NCBI RefSeq assembly: GCF_000829905.1 | Contig: NZ_CDPP01000004.1 | Location: 210,001-274,000, forward strand | Source of the DNA: Beduini massiliensis | Lineage (GTDB): Bacteria > Bacillota_I > Bacilli_A > Erysipelotrichales > Coprobacillaceae | Direction: 5' to 3' | Length of the DNA: 64,000 nucleotides | Shown: positions 51,147 through 61,189 of the stretch, in pieces | How positions within the stretch are numbered: position 1 is the first letter of the stretch | Layout: each line of letters starts with the position of its first letter | The notes under the pieces: model-generated | What the model was told of the DNA's origin: nothing | Database searches by the model: none | What the model saw: the letters and a program-made list of their open reading frames with translations, nothing else | Made by a program: the position numbers and the translations under genes

Positions 51147-52468
51147 ATTTCTTTAAAACAGCGCCCTCTTTGTTCATAGCCGGTAAACTCATCATAACTG
51201 CTGGTAGAAGGTGATAACAGTACGACATCTCCGGCTTCTGCGATTTCTGCCGCCTTTAGGGTCGCTTCCTTTAGATTATGAACCAGCAGACAATCATTTC
51301 CCAGCGTTTTCGCAAAACGCTTCCCAGCTGCACCAAAACAAATAACTTTCTTTACATGATCCGTATAGGTCTTTAACTCCGTTAAGTCTAATCCTTTGTC
51401 AAATCCACCCAACAACAAAATCAACGGTTCTTTAAATGATTTAATCCCAATAATGGTGGCATCCGTATTCGTTGCTTTTGAATCATTATAGTAACGAACT
51501 TGATGAAGTTCACGTACAAATTCAACACGATGCTCCACACCTTTAAATTCTCGAATCACTTTTTGAATATCGACCAATGGAATATCCAGTAATTCCGCAA
51601 TTGTCAAAGCAATCATCACATTTTGTACATTATGCTTACCCGCTAAGCGTATGTCCTCTACCGCTATAATCGGTTCACTGTCATAATAGATCGTATTGTC
51701 TTTGATACACACCATCTCTTCATTTTCCATAGAGAACGGAATAATCGAAGCATGAATCGGATAGCGGTGCGTATACTCGGCAATCGTTGCATCATCTTTA
51801 TTTAAAATGAAGTAATCCTCTTCATTTTGATTTTCGTAGATCCTCATTTTGGATGTATAATATTCATCCACATTACGCATATAGTCTAAATGATCCGGCG
51901 TCAGATTGATAATCGTTGCGATTTCCGGTTTAAATTTTTCTATATTCAGCAACTGGAAATTCGACATCTCAATAATAATATAATTTCCGGCACTCTCTAA
52001 TAAGTTCTCATTTAGGACTACTTCACATAACGGCGTCCCAATATTCCCTGCCACAAAGGTATTTGAATGAACAGAACGAACAATATCATAGACTAAGGTC
52101 GTCGTTGTCGTTTTTCCATTCGTACCGGTAATCGCTACATAATGCTGAGGCATAGCAACCTGAAAAGCTAGTTCTATCTCTGTGTAAATGGGAATATTTC
52201 TTTCTTGTAATCGTAAAACAAACGGCATTGTATACTTGATCCCGGGATTTTTCACGACAAAATCAAAATCTCTTTCAAAAAGTTCGTCCGGATGACTGCC
52301 GGCAATGACTTCTACACCCATTTCACAAAGCTCATCATAGGCCTCTAATTCAGAAGCTGCTTTCCCTTCATTTACCGTCACTAAAGCTCCGAGTTTAATT
52401 AAAAGACGTGTAGCAGCCAGTCCGCTTTTTGCCAGACCTAAGACCAGTACTTTTTTATTTTCCAACAT
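51122..52468 (-). CDS. murD: UDP-MurNAc-L-alanine:D-glutamate ligase MurD
   Basis: A 448-residue Mur ligase adding D-Glu, which MurI (22940) supplies. Motifs: GLAKSGLAATRLL in the N-terminal domain, ATP loop ITGTNGKTTTTTLVY, NLTPDHLDYM and YNDSKATNTDATI, LLGGFDKGLDL. The gene begins one base after the mraY stop codon. Its 3' end lies in the right copy of the direct repeat. Confidence 0.97.
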   Translation of the reverse strand: MLENKKVLVLGLAKSGLAATRLLIKLGALVTVNEGKAASELEAYDELCEMGVEVIAGSHPDELFERDFDFVVKNPGIKYTMPFVLRLQERNIPIYTEIELAFQVAMPQHYVAITGTNGKTTTTTLVYDIVRSVHSNTFVAGNIGTPLCEVVLNENLLESAGNYIIIEMSNFQLLNIEKFKPEIATIINLTPDHLDYMRNVDEYYTSKMRIYENQNEEDYFILNKDDATIAEYTHRYPIHASIIPFSMENEEMVCIKDNTIYYDSEPIIAVEDIRLAGKHNVQNVMIALTIAELLDIPLVDIQKVIREFKGVEHRVEFVRELHQVRYYNDSKATNTDATIIGIKSFKEPLILLLGGFDKGLDLTELKTYTDHVKKVICFGAAGKRFAKTLGNDCLLVHNLKEATLKAAEIAEAGDVVLLSPSTSSYDEFTGYEQRGRCFKEIVNSLECE

Positions 52469-52469
52469 A

Positions 52470-53444
52470 CTATAGTACCCCTAAGACGATTCCAACCATT
52501 CCACAGATGAAGCCGCCTAACCAAAATGAGATCACCACTTGCTGTTCTGCCCATCCTAATAATTCAAAATGATGATGGAGCGGTGCCATTTTAAAGACAC
52601 GTTTCCCGGTTAGTTTAAAACTAGTGACTTGGATAATGACCGATAATGTTTCCACAACAAATACTCCGCCAACCAGCAGCAGTAAAAGTTCTTGTTTCGC
52701 AAAAATAGCCAATACCGCCAATAACCCTCCTAAAGAAAGCGATCCGCTGTCTCCCATGAAGATCTTAGCCGGATGATAGTTATACATCATAAACCCTAGC
52801 AGTGCACCGATTACTGCCATTCCGTAAATACTGATTGCATACGTCTTGCTCATTAAACCAAAAATCACAAATGGAGCGATTGCCACCATTGATAATCCGG
52901 TTGCGAGACCATCTAATCCATCGGACAAGTTAACTCCATTAGAGGTAGCCGTAAACATAAAGTAAACTAAAACCGGATATAAGAATCCTATATCTACAGA
53001 TGTACGAATCACCGGTATCGTAATAACGGTTGAAAATCCCGGCACGAAGTTCAGTGCCAACACATAAAATAAGACCGCTAAAACAGACTGCATCAAATAT
53101 TTTTTGGCTGCCGATAACCCTAAGTTTGTTTTTTTAACGACGATTAAATAATCATCTATAAATCCAATCAGACCATAACCCACAAACATCAATGTGATTA
53201 AGCCTACAGTTGGGTCCAATATGTATGATGGAAATGTCAAATAAACTGCAATCACTGAAGCAGCAATGAAAACAATCCCACCCATCGTTGGTGTTCCACC
53301 TTTAATTTTATGACTCTCTGGTCCTTCTTCTCTTTCTACCTGACCGAATTTCAATTTAGTTAGAAACGGGATGAAACGCGGCATAGCAATAAATGTAATT
53401 ATGAATCCTAATATAAAACTGAAAAATATTTTCATGAATTCCAT
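52470..53444 (-). CDS. mraY: Phospho-MurNAc-pentapeptide transferase MraY
   Basis: A 324-residue polytopic enzyme forming lipid I, with about ten transmembrane helices. Active-site motifs: IGFIDDYLIV, NLSDGLDGLA, MGDSGSLSLG and the HHHFELLGW loop. AAGGGG precedes the start by seven bases. It is cotranscribed with murD and separated from spoVD by about 240 bases with the spoVD terminator. Confidence 0.97.
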   Translation of the reverse strand: MEFMKIFFSFILGFIITFIAMPRFIPFLTKLKFGQVEREEGPESHKIKGGTPTMGGIVFIAASVIAVYLTFPSYILDPTVGLITLMFVGYGLIGFIDDYLIVVKKTNLGLSAAKKYLMQSVLAVLFYVLALNFVPGFSTVITIPVIRTSVDIGFLYPVLVYFMFTATSNGVNLSDGLDGLATGLSMVAIAPFVIFGLMSKTYAISIYGMAVIGALLGFMMYNYHPAKIFMGDSGSLSLGGLLAVLAIFAKQELLLLLVGGVFVVETLSVIIQVTSFKLTGKRVFKMAPLHHHFELLGWAEQQVVISFWLGGFICGMVGIVLGVL

Positions 53445-53668
53445 CGTATTTCCCCTTTATTTAATTTCCTTAACCATATTAACATAAACACGTCTGCTTT
53501 TCAATCAAAGGCAAAAATTAATCTCTAGGCAATTTGTCGCTGATAGTCACACCTTTTTATCTGTTTCTGACTTTTAAAAGCGCATTTACGAATGTGTTCC
53601 TAATTTCAAACAAGTCCATGTGTGCCTGTTAGTTTCACTGTACAATACTTTCTTGCAATATACAAGTC

Positions 53669-53700
53669 TAAAAAAAGAGGACTCTACGAATCAGAGTCCC
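53669..53700 (-). terminator. Intrinsic terminator after spoVD
   Basis: GGACTCT / AGAGTCC stem around a seven-base loop, then TCTTTTTTT on the minus strand, overlapping the spoVD stop region. The 220 bases between it and mraY hold no gene and must carry the mraY promoter. Confidence 0.75.
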
Positions 53701-55597
53701 CTAACATAATGATGATAGTCGAGCCATCCTCTTGTTTATCATTAACACGCGGTAATTGGTCAATCACAGTATCTCCTTCACCGACAAATTTAAACTTGAA
53801 ATGGTCACTCTTGACTTCGCTCTTACTTAAACCAATATATTGATCGACTGTATATTTTGGAATATCCATCCATGTATACGTTTTTTCTTTTTGCTCTGTT
53901 ACCTTTTCAACCCCTAAGACATTTAATACATCCACTAAGATTTTTCTTGCAATCGGAGCAACCGTTGTCCCTCCATACTGAACACAGTTTTTAGCGTTAT
54001 CCATCGCAATATAAAGGACAACTTCCGGATCGTCAACCGGTGCCACGCCTAAAAAGGAAAGAATATAGCCACCACCGACATAGCTTCCATCCACTGCCTT
54101 TTGAGCCGTTCCGGTTTTTCCACCGATGCGATAACCTTCAATATAAGCATTTTTACCTCCGCCGTTTGCGACTACGCCTTCTAAAGCATCCCGTACTAAA
54201 GCAGAAGTTTCCTCACTGATGACATCACGAACATGCGTCGTTGTGGCTTCATAAATAGCTTCTTTGGTATAAGGATTAATGACTTTATTTAAAATATAAG
54301 GCTGATTCAAATGCCCGCCATTGACACAGGCACTGACAGCGGTCACTAACTGAATCGGTGTAATCGAAATCCCTTGACCAAATGAAACGGTCGCTTGCTC
54401 CAACGGACCGAATTTATCATAGTTGAACATGATTCCGCTGCTTTCTCCGACGAGATCTACACCGGTCTTTTTAGTGAGTCCGAAGTCCTGTACATATTGA
54501 TACAGCTTATCTTTTCCCAAACGTCTCCCAATTTCCACGAATCCCGGGTTGGAAGAGTTCTGTAAGACTTCTCGGAACGTCTGCAGGCCATGTCCGCCAG
54601 CTTTCCACGATTTGATTCTAGCCCCACCAACAATCTCATATCCTTTATCGTAATACGTATCTTTATCCATATCAAACAGCTTTTCATTTAAAGCACTGGC
54701 AAATGTAATAATTTTAAAGGTTGATCCCGGTTCATACGTCTTCCATACCGGAATATTTTGATTATACGTTGAAGAATCATAGTCCTGATAATGATTAGGA
54801 TCAAAATCCGGTTTTGAACAGATCGATAAGATTTCACCCGTCTTGGGATTCATCATCAATGCCCAAATACCATCGGGATTATACGTATCATAAGCATTGT
54901 TTAATTCCCTTTCCACAATATCCTGCAAACGTTTATCAATAGTCAGTTCAATATCCATGCCATTTGTCGGATAAACATAATCAGAAGAATAAATCGGCAG
55001 GTTATTCCCTTTTGCATCCATATAGTATTCAATGCTGCCATTCTTTCCACTCAAATAATCATTATATTTAAGTTCTAGTCCAGCCAGACCCTGATTATCA
55101 ATACCAACAAAACCCAACGTCTGCGCTAAATAATTCCCATTTGGATAATAACGTTTCGTATCTTTGATCAGATATACCCCGGGAATTTTAAGGTTGTCAA
55201 TCGCAAGAGATTGATCTTCACTCAACTGACGTCCTTCCGGTGAAATACGCTGGATTGATACTTTCTTAGATAGTTTTGCAAGCAACGTTGCTTCATCGCA
55301 TTGCAAAATAGGTGCTAAGGCACTGGCAGCGCTGATTGGATCCTTGATCTGTGACGGAATGACGACTAAAGAAGATGTCGTCAGATTGGTAACAATTGAG
55401 TCCCCATTACGATCTAAAATTTCGCCGCGGGTTGCTTCAATCGGAAAACTTCGCTGCCATAGTGTCGTAGCCTTCTCACTCAGCGTGTAGTAACTCACGA
55501 TTTGAATATAAAACAGTTTTAAAATGATACATAAACAAATAAAGATGGCTCCGTATTTTATGTATTTCATTTTCTTTTTGGATATCTCGTACAACAT
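53684..55597 (-). CDS. spoVD: SpoVD-like class B penicillin-binding protein with one PASTA domain
   Basis: A 637-residue transpeptidase: N-terminal transmembrane helix (YGAIFICLCIILKLFYIQI), PBP dimerisation domain (RGEILDRNG), transpeptidase domain with GSTFK (SxxK), SSN and KTGTA motifs, then a single C-terminal PASTA domain (MDIPKYTVDQYIGLSKSEV). Layout and position between pbpB and mraY match SpoVD, which makes spore cortex with SpoVE. A start at 55597 is used; GTG codons upstream are in the ribosome site. A terminator lies directly before it. Confidence 0.92.
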   Translation of the reverse strand: MLYEISKKKMKYIKYGAIFICLCIILKLFYIQIVSYYTLSEKATTLWQRSFPIEATRGEILDRNGDSIVTNLTTSSLVVIPSQIKDPISAASALAPILQCDEATLLAKLSKKVSIQRISPEGRQLSEDQSLAIDNLKIPGVYLIKDTKRYYPNGNYLAQTLGFVGIDNQGLAGLELKYNDYLSGKNGSIEYYMDAKGNNLPIYSSDYVYPTNGMDIELTIDKRLQDIVERELNNAYDTYNPDGIWALMMNPKTGEILSICSKPDFDPNHYQDYDSSTYNQNIPVWKTYEPGSTFKIITFASALNEKLFDMDKDTYYDKGYEIVGGARIKSWKAGGHGLQTFREVLQNSSNPGFVEIGRRLGKDKLYQYVQDFGLTKKTGVDLVGESSGIMFNYDKFGPLEQATVSFGQGISITPIQLVTAVSACVNGGHLNQPYILNKVINPYTKEAIYEATTTHVRDVISEETSALVRDALEGVVANGGGKNAYIEGYRIGGKTGTAQKAVDGSYVGGGYILSFLGVAPVDDPEVVLYIAMDNAKNCVQYGGTTVAPIARKILVDVLNVLGVEKVTEQKEKTYTWMDIPKYTVDQYIGLSKSEVKSDHFKFKFVGEGDTVIDQLPRVNDKQEDGSTIIIMLGDSDS

Positions 55598-55615
55598 TAT
55601 GATCACCACCCCTAA

Positions 55616-55650
55616 ATAATATGAAAAAAACCGGTCTTATAGACCAGTTT
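55616..55650 (-). promoter_or_regulatory. Terminator with possible sigma-E promoter in front of spoVD
   Basis: On the minus strand AAACTGGTC-TATAA-GACCGGTTT is followed by TTTT and then CATATTAT (55623-55616), with the ribosome site 4-10 bases further. The loop ATAA lies about 13 bases before CATATTAT. The layout matches the site before spoVE. Confidence 0.45.
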
Positions 55651-55831
55651 AATTCGCCAAATAGGATAAATGCCCGCTTGACCACATCAACATGATAACC
55701 ATAAGCAGACAAACAAATGATGATTGGCATCTCTCACAAAGTCAAAAGAAGCATCAAATAAAAACACATTTATTTTTATAATTAGAATGTCTTATCTTAC
55801 CACATAAAATCTTTTTTTCGCATGATAGAAT
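55651..55831. other. Non-coding gap between pbpB and spoVD
   Basis: About 180 bases without a credible gene. Weak, unconvincing reading frames cross it. It probably holds upstream control sequence of spoVD. Confidence 0.5.
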
Positions 55832-55882
55832 AAAAAAGCCGGATACGATCAACTGATATTTCAAGTTTCGATCTTATCCGGC
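55832..55882 (-). terminator. Strong terminator after pbpB
   Basis: GCCGGATAAGATC-type stem (13 base pairs with one mismatch; 55838-55850 with 55870-55882), followed on the minus strand by TTTTTTATTC. Confidence 0.8.
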
Positions 55883-55958
55883 ATATTATTTCTTATAAAT
55901 GTTTTACTTTTTAACCAAGCAATTCTGTCACAGACTATCTATTTATCAAGAAACAGCG

Positions 55959-58076
55959 TTAAGTCGCATCGACGCTGATTTCCATATCCCCGGAGATGGG
56001 TGTCCCTTCCGGTATGCTTTGACTATTGACTGAACCACTTCCATTAAATTGAATATTCATATTGGTCAGTGAACAAAATGAAGAGACATCTTTTCGTGAC
56101 CAGCCACTCATGTTTGGCATCGTCACGTTGAAGCCATCTGTCAAAAGGAATACTTTACTGTTGACGGCAATCTTTTGCCCCCCTTTAGGCAATTGATCGA
56201 TAATCGTTTGACCATCGCCGATGACCTCGGCACTTGCCTTGTTGTATTCGACCATACTGCGGGCATAATCAACACTTTGATTTGTAAAGTTATTTAACGT
56301 AAACTCCAGAGTACTTTGACTTGTTGTACCGGTCTTTTTCTGATTTAAACTAGATAAAGCACTGCGTACCATGGTTTTCACTAATTCCGGCTGAGCCACA
56401 AAACGTGCTTCGGTAACATCACGGCTTCGCATCCCTGTAAAGACGATGATTTCGGGATCATCGTAAGGAGCAAGTCCGGCCAATGAATACGTATATTTGC
56501 CACTGGCATAGGCACCGTTTTCGATTAACTCTCCGGTACCGGTTTTACCGAATAAATGAACATCATCCATTTTAAAAGCGGTCCCTGATCCTTTTTCCGG
56601 ATTATTAATAACCTCCGACATCAATGACTTCACATGCTCAATTGCTTCGCTCGAGAAAATCTTATCACTTTTCTTTGTTTCTGTTTTTTGAACGACAGAT
56701 TTTGTTTCACTGTCTAATACATAATCTACTACATACGGCTCTACCGTACTTCCATCATTGGCAAATACAGAATAGGCTTTCAGCATTTCCAAGGCTGTCC
56801 AGCTTGATGACTGACCGAACCCGGCAGAAATAAAGTCTCGCAAAGACCCGTCCATGTTATCGAGTCCTGCCTGGCTTTGCAGTCCCGATACCGTACTATC
56901 TTGAAAGAACCCTAATTTATAGTATTTATCACGCAGTGTTTCTTTAGATACGTAGTTCGTTAAAATCGTCGCGATTGCCGTATTACTTGAACGAATCAAT
57001 CCATCATTTAAACTCATGGTTCCCCAACCGCTTAAATTCCAATCGGAAATATACTGCCCACCATCACCAACATCGAAACTTCCTGACATAAAGGTTTGAT
57101 TTAGATCCACTCCTTGATCATAGGCAGTCAGATAAACAAATGGCTTCATGACCGATCCGACTTCATGCGGTGTATTAATAAAAGGGTCATTATATGTTTC
57201 AATATCTTTAACATTTGGATCAAAGGATGGTGAAGTAGCAATAGCTAAGATTTTTCCGGTTTTCGCTTCCATCACCGCCGCCCAAACAGCTTCAACAGTG
57301 TCGACCTGTGCTAGATTTTTAACCTGCAGTTCCAAATCACGCTGAACGTTGGTATCAATCGTCAAATAAACATCATTTCCATTTTTTGCCTCTATTTTAT
57401 TGGTCATTCCGTTTGGCAGATTATATCCCAAGGAATCTGTTAAATATTGAATGGTTCCGTTCTTTCCTTTCAAATAATCTTCCATGACAGCTTCCAGTCC
57501 CATTTTTCCTTCTATAATTTCATGTTCTTCTTCATTATTAGAAGCAAACCCCAAAATATAAGAAGCAAAATCACCATAACGATAATTACGCTTTGTTTGT
57601 GCCGTCAATTCTAATCCGGATAACCCCAAAGCTTCGATTTTACTTTTGGTGGCCGGTGTCAGATCATTCCCATAAGTACCAAACTCTACTAAGTACTGTC
57701 CTTCTGATTGCAGAATTTCCAACATATCTTCTTCGGGCATATTTAAAATAGGCGATAAAGCCTTAGCATAAGCAACCGGATCGGTAACATAAGCTGGAAC
57801 ATCCCCGATGTCTTTTCTTGTTTCACTTAAATAAGCGACTAATTTATAAGAAACGATATCCCCTGCCAATAATTCATTATCGGCTGAATAGATACTTCCT
57901 CGAGAGGCATAAAGTGTCCGAGTGGTAATCCCATTTCCAGTCGCAAAATCGCGAATATTTTTCCCGCTGATAAAATGAACGCCGCTGATGGATAAATAAA
58001 TGACATTCAAAGCTAACGCCAAAAAAACAGCGCCGAAGGCAAGCTGCAGCAGGCTAATATGACTGATCTTCTTCAT
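55959..58076 (-). CDS. pbpB: Division class B penicillin-binding protein (PbpB/FtsI) with C-terminal PASTA domains
   Basis: A 705-residue transpeptidase. N-terminal transmembrane helix (LLQLAFGAVFLALALNVIYLS), dimerisation domain (RGSIYSADNE), transpeptidase motifs GSVMK (SxxK), SSN and KTGTG, and two PASTA-like domains near the C-terminus (residues about 590-650 and 650-705). It cross-links septal peptidoglycan with an FtsW partner. The gene order rsmH-ftsL-pbpB-spoVD is that of Bacillus. It starts five bases after ftsL. Confidence 0.93.
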   Translation of the reverse strand: MKKISHISLLQLAFGAVFLALALNVIYLSISGVHFISGKNIRDFATGNGITTRTLYASRGSIYSADNELLAGDIVSYKLVAYLSETRKDIGDVPAYVTDPVAYAKALSPILNMPEEDMLEILQSEGQYLVEFGTYGNDLTPATKSKIEALGLSGLELTAQTKRNYRYGDFASYILGFASNNEEEHEIIEGKMGLEAVMEDYLKGKNGTIQYLTDSLGYNLPNGMTNKIEAKNGNDVYLTIDTNVQRDLELQVKNLAQVDTVEAVWAAVMEAKTGKILAIATSPSFDPNVKDIETYNDPFINTPHEVGSVMKPFVYLTAYDQGVDLNQTFMSGSFDVGDGGQYISDWNLSGWGTMSLNDGLIRSSNTAIATILTNYVSKETLRDKYYKLGFFQDSTVSGLQSQAGLDNMDGSLRDFISAGFGQSSSWTALEMLKAYSVFANDGSTVEPYVVDYVLDSETKSVVQKTETKKSDKIFSSEAIEHVKSLMSEVINNPEKGSGTAFKMDDVHLFGKTGTGELIENGAYASGKYTYSLAGLAPYDDPEIIVFTGMRSRDVTEARFVAQPELVKTMVRSALSSLNQKKTGTTSQSTLEFTLNNFTNQSVDYARSMVEYNKASAEVIGDGQTIIDQLPKGGQKIAVNSKVFLLTDGFNVTMPNMSGWSRKDVSSFCSLTNMNIQFNGSGSVNSQSIPEGTPISGDMEISVDAT

Positions 58077-58081
58077 ATCAA

Positions 58082-58369
58082 CTACTCACTTGTTACGTAC
58101 GCTGTTACATCATTATGGCTGTATGAAAAACCCTGACCAGTGGCCACGTCATTTAAATGTGCAAAAGATGTCATATTTTGTCTTTCGATATCTAATCCAT
58201 CGATATCGCTTTTTAATGTTTGGATTTTTCCCTCTATAATCTGCTGCTCCACATTCATTGAAGATTCAATGGATTTGATAGCTAATCCACCCACGATATA
58301 AATACTGAATGCTGCGATTAAACAATATCTGGCTTTCGTTTCAAAGCTTTTCTTTTTATTTTTCTTCAT
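58082..58369 (-). CDS. ftsL: FtsL-like cell division protein
   Basis: A 95-residue bitopic protein: basic N-terminus ([14 protein letters not shown]), one transmembrane helix ([15 protein letters not shown], about 18-32) and a predicted coiled coil ([20 protein letters not shown]) outside the cell. The family is poorly conserved and is called from size, topology and position between rsmH and pbpB. It overlaps the rsmH end by 14 bases. Confidence 0.85.
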   Translation of the reverse strand: MKKNKKKSFETKARYCLIAAFSIYIVGGLAIKSIESSMNVEQQIIEGKIQTLKSDIDGLDIERQNMTSFAHLNDVATGQGFSYSHNDVTAYVTSE

Positions 58370-59300
58370 CATTAGCCACCCTCTCTATAACACGCAGTTT
58401 TGCCGAGTGTGCACGATGGTTCATTTCCAATTCGTCTGCACTGGCAGTGTACGCTTTCCTATTTATTAGTTTAAACTTCGGTAGAAGATAATCCGGCAGC
58501 ACTGGCAGTCCGGGTACATTTTTTACTTCTGTCTTTTCTTTAAAAATTGTTTTGCAGATTCGGTCTTCCAACGAATGGAATGTAATCACCGATATTCTGC
58601 CCCCCACATTCAACATGCTCAGCCCTTGATTTAAGGCTGATTCAAATACATTTAATTCATCATTCACAGCGATTCGCAATGCCTGAAACGTTCTTTTTGC
58701 CGGATGCCCGCCTTTTCGTCGAGCAGGTGCCGGAATTGCCTCTTTCACGATTTCCACAAGTTCAAAAGTTGTTTCAATCGGCTTTTCTTTTCTTCTGCTT
58801 TCAATCTTTCTGGCAATTTGCTTTGCAAACTTTTCATCACTATACATATATAATAGCTTTACTATTTTTTCATAAGGATACTCATTGACAATCTGAAAAG
58901 CATCTAAGCTCTGACGCTGATCCATTCGCATATCCAAGCGAGAATCATAGTTGTAGCTGAATCCTCGTCCGCCTTCATCAAACTGCGGACTGGATACACC
59001 TAAATCAAATAGAATACCATCTACCTTTTCCACCCCTAATTCGTTCAGCTTTTCCTTTAGATGCACAAAATTAGAATGGATAATTGTGAAATGATCGGAT
59101 ATTTCTGATAATTTAGCTTGAGCTGCTTTGATTGCCGTTTCATCTTGATCAAAAGCATATAGATGTCCCGACGTCAGCTGTGACAAAATCTTTGAACTAT
59201 GACCGCCGCCGCCTAACGTACAGTCCACATAGATTCCATCTTCTTTAATATTTAATCCTGTTACTGCTTCATTAAGCATGACACTGATATGTTCAAACAT
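58356..59300 (-). CDS. rsmH: 16S rRNA m4C1402 methyltransferase RsmH (MraW)
   Basis: A 314-residue SAM methyltransferase modifying C1402 of 16S rRNA. Motifs: [16 protein letters not shown] (SAM-binding), [20 protein letters not shown] and [14 protein letters not shown], with FHSLEDRI near the end. It starts after TAGGAGAG. It is second in the dcw cluster after mraZ. Confidence 0.97.
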   Translation of the reverse strand: MFEHISVMLNEAVTGLNIKEDGIYVDCTLGGGGHSSKILSQLTSGHLYAFDQDETAIKAAQAKLSEISDHFTIIHSNFVHLKEKLNELGVEKVDGILFDLGVSSPQFDEGGRGFSYNYDSRLDMRMDQRQSLDAFQIVNEYPYEKIVKLLYMYSDEKFAKQIARKIESRRKEKPIETTFELVEIVKEAIPAPARRKGGHPAKRTFQALRIAVNDELNVFESALNQGLSMLNVGGRISVITFHSLEDRICKTIFKEKTEVKNVPGLPVLPDYLLPKFKLINRKAYTASADELEMNHRAHSAKLRVIERVANDEEK

Positions 59301-59311
59301 ATTGTTCTCTC

Positions 59312-59746
59312 CTAAAATTCAAAATCTTCTAAAGATTCAGATATATTTTCAAAATTGTCTTTTTCGTCGTTGTAGTAATCATCCCAAGCCGCAGCATTCC
59401 ATATTTCCACATGGTCTCCTACTCCCACAATGACACACTCTTTTTCTAAATGTCCTTCATCAACCAAAGGTTTAGGCAAATTAATTCGCCCCAGCTTATC
59501 AAATTCAATTTCTGATGCTTTAGCTGTAAATAAACGCACAAAAGTACGTGCCTCTTTTTTATTTGTCGGCATCTTTTGCAGTTTTTCAAATACTTTTTGC
59601 CATTGATCTAGCGAATAAACATTCAAGCACCCGTCAAATCCACGGGTCACAACGACTGAAGCATCAAAAGCGTCACGAAACTTAGAAGGCAATGTTAAAC
59701 GGCCTTTTGTATCAATATTATGTCTAAATTCACCCATGAACATGCC
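59312..59746 (-). CDS. mraZ: Transcriptional regulator MraZ
   Basis: A 144-residue protein of two SpoVT/AbrB-like beta domains: [26 protein letters not shown] and a second [13 protein letters not shown]. MraZ binds its own dcw promoter at TGGG-type direct repeats. Start 59746 is chosen because the family typically begins MFMGEY/F and GTGGGTG lies eight bases upstream. The upstream region is short (to the terminator at 59831) and holds the cluster promoter. Confidence 0.95.
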   Translation of the reverse strand, partial: GMFMGEFRHNIDTKGRLTLPSKFRDAFDASVVVTRGFDGCLNVYSLDQWQKVFEKLQKMPTNKKEARTFVRLFTAKASEIEFDKLGRINLPKPLVDEGHLEKECVIVGVGDHVEIWNAAAWDDYYNDEKDNFENISESLEDFEF

Positions 59747-59830
59747 CATATCACCCACTTTGTTCCACTTTTATACACTTCTTACCACTATTATAAGCAA
59801 ATTACCTTGATTTGTACACTTATTTTAATA

Positions 59831-59857
59831 AAAAAAAGCAACTTCTTAGAAGTTGCT
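59831..59857 (-). terminator. Intrinsic terminator of the dipeptidase gene
   Basis: GCAACTT-CTAAG-AAGTTGC followed by TTTTTTTTATT on the minus strand. Confidence 0.8.
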
Positions 59858-59867
59858 CACATTCTAT

Positions 59868-60863
59868 TTAAAGGACTTCTTTAAAAACACGCAATACATT
59901 CTTATAAAATACCTTTTCAATTTCCTCTTGACTAAATCCTGCTTCGATCATTGCTTTTTCTAATAAAGGTAATTGAGAAGCATCTTTCATCTCTAAATTT
60001 TGTGGTATCCCGTCAAAATCGCTGCCTAACCCAATGCAGTCAATTCCTGCCAGGTTTTTAATATATTGAATATGTTTTACCATATTATCGATGGTCGACA
60101 TAAAATGAGGATCATCTTCAGATGGGACTTCTAAGAAGCTGGCTGCATAGTTAATCCCCATCACCCCTCCACGCTCCGCTAATTTCAAAATCATATCATC
60201 CGTCATATTGCGGACATGATTACATTGCTGACGGGCATTGGAATGACTGGCAACAAATGGTTTTGTGGTATATTTTAACACATCATAGAATCCGGCATCA
60301 GATAAATGGGATACATCAATGATCATGCCTAATCTTTCCATTTCTTGTACTAAAGCAATTCCTTCTGGTGTTAAGCCGTCTTTCGTATTGGGAATCGTGG
60401 AATCGGTTGTCCCGTCTGTACTTTTCATTAAATTAGGGAAACCTATGCCGTTTTCATAATTCCATGTCAACGTGATCATACGTACCCCTAAGCGATAGAG
60501 GTTTCTTAAGAAATGAAGATTTCCTTTTGTTGTTCCCCCTTCTTCAATCGTTAAGACAGCAGACATCTTTCCCTCTTTTTGATTTTGCACAATATCCTCA
60601 TAATTTAAGGCAAGTGCCAGTTTATCTTTGTTTTTATCTAATTCCAAATAAAAAACATCAATCATTTCATTAACAGTTTCAAAAGCATTTTCTACATTTG
60701 CCAATGGCACAAACATCGCAAAACATTGTGTCAAATAATCCCCTTTTTCCAATTTTTCAACACTAATATTCAGATCACTTTGACGAAGCTCGATTGTTTC
60801 ATTCTTTTTTGCTCCCTCATAGATTGCCATAATTGTGTCACAATGCATATCGACTACTTTCAT
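59868..60863 (-). CDS. Membrane dipeptidase family (peptidase M19) enzyme
   Basis: A 331-residue zinc dipeptidase of the renal dipeptidase/AcD family. Metal motifs are DMHCDT (residues 4-9), EEGG, IDVSHLSD, ASHSNARQ and GLGSDFDG. No signal peptide is present, so it is cytoplasmic; substrates of such enzymes are mostly dipeptides including those with D-amino acids. Start 60863 follows GAGGAGGG. It is a single gene between mraZ and rpmF, with its own terminator. Confidence 0.92.
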   Translation of the reverse strand: MKVVDMHCDTIMAIYEGAKKNETIELRQSDLNISVEKLEKGDYLTQCFAMFVPLANVENAFETVNEMIDVFYLELDKNKDKLALALNYEDIVQNQKEGKMSAVLTIEEGGTTKGNLHFLRNLYRLGVRMITLTWNYENGIGFPNLMKSTDGTTDSTIPNTKDGLTPEGIALVQEMERLGMIIDVSHLSDAGFYDVLKYTTKPFVASHSNARQQCNHVRNMTDDMILKLAERGGVMGINYAASFLEVPSEDDPHFMSTIDNMVKHIQYIKNLAGIDCIGLGSDFDGIPQNLEMKDASQLPLLEKAMIEAGFSQEEIEKVFYKNVLRVFKEVL

Positions 60864-60924
60864 AATATCCCTCCTCAATTATTATATTGTCTATATCATA
60901 ACATAGACTTTTATTTTTAAAAGC

Positions 60925-60963
60925 AAAAAAAGCAAGATCATTGAAATTAATCAATCATCTTGC
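60925..60963 (-). terminator. Intrinsic terminator after rpmF
   Basis: GCAAGAT / ATCTTGC outer stem with an inner ATTG / CAAT pairing and T-run (TTTTTTTGC) on the minus strand. Confidence 0.75.
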
Positions 60964-61007
60964 CTCTAAGATCATAGTAAAGATATATCTAATCTATGAT
61001 GAATCTT

Positions 61008-61175
61008 TTACAGAACTTTTTTACCGTTGTAATGACCACAATGTTTACATACTTTATGTGGTAATGTATATTCACCACAGTTAGGGCATGTCACTAATGT
61101 AGGTGCGGTTAATTTGTCATGAGTTCTTCTTTTTCTTTTTACAGTTTTTGAAGTTCTTCTAAATGGTACTGCCAT
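61008..61175 (-). CDS. rpmF: Ribosomal protein bL32
   Basis: A 55-residue basic ribosomal protein: N-terminal [20 protein letters not shown], then a zinc ribbon with CPNCG and CKHCG (four Cys, zinc form). AGGAGGG precedes the ATG. It follows the YceD-type gene by 14 bases, the usual yceD-rpmF pair. Confidence 0.97.
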   Translation of the reverse strand: MAVPFRRTSKTVKRKRRTHDKLTAPTLVTCPNCGEYTLPHKVCKHCGHYNGKKVL

Positions 61176-61189
61176 GATCGTACACCCTC

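Noticed and set aside
55476-55730. A minus-strand reading frame of 84 codons crossing the spoVD start
   Set aside because: It runs over the terminator hairpin and into spoVD in another frame, with no ribosome site.
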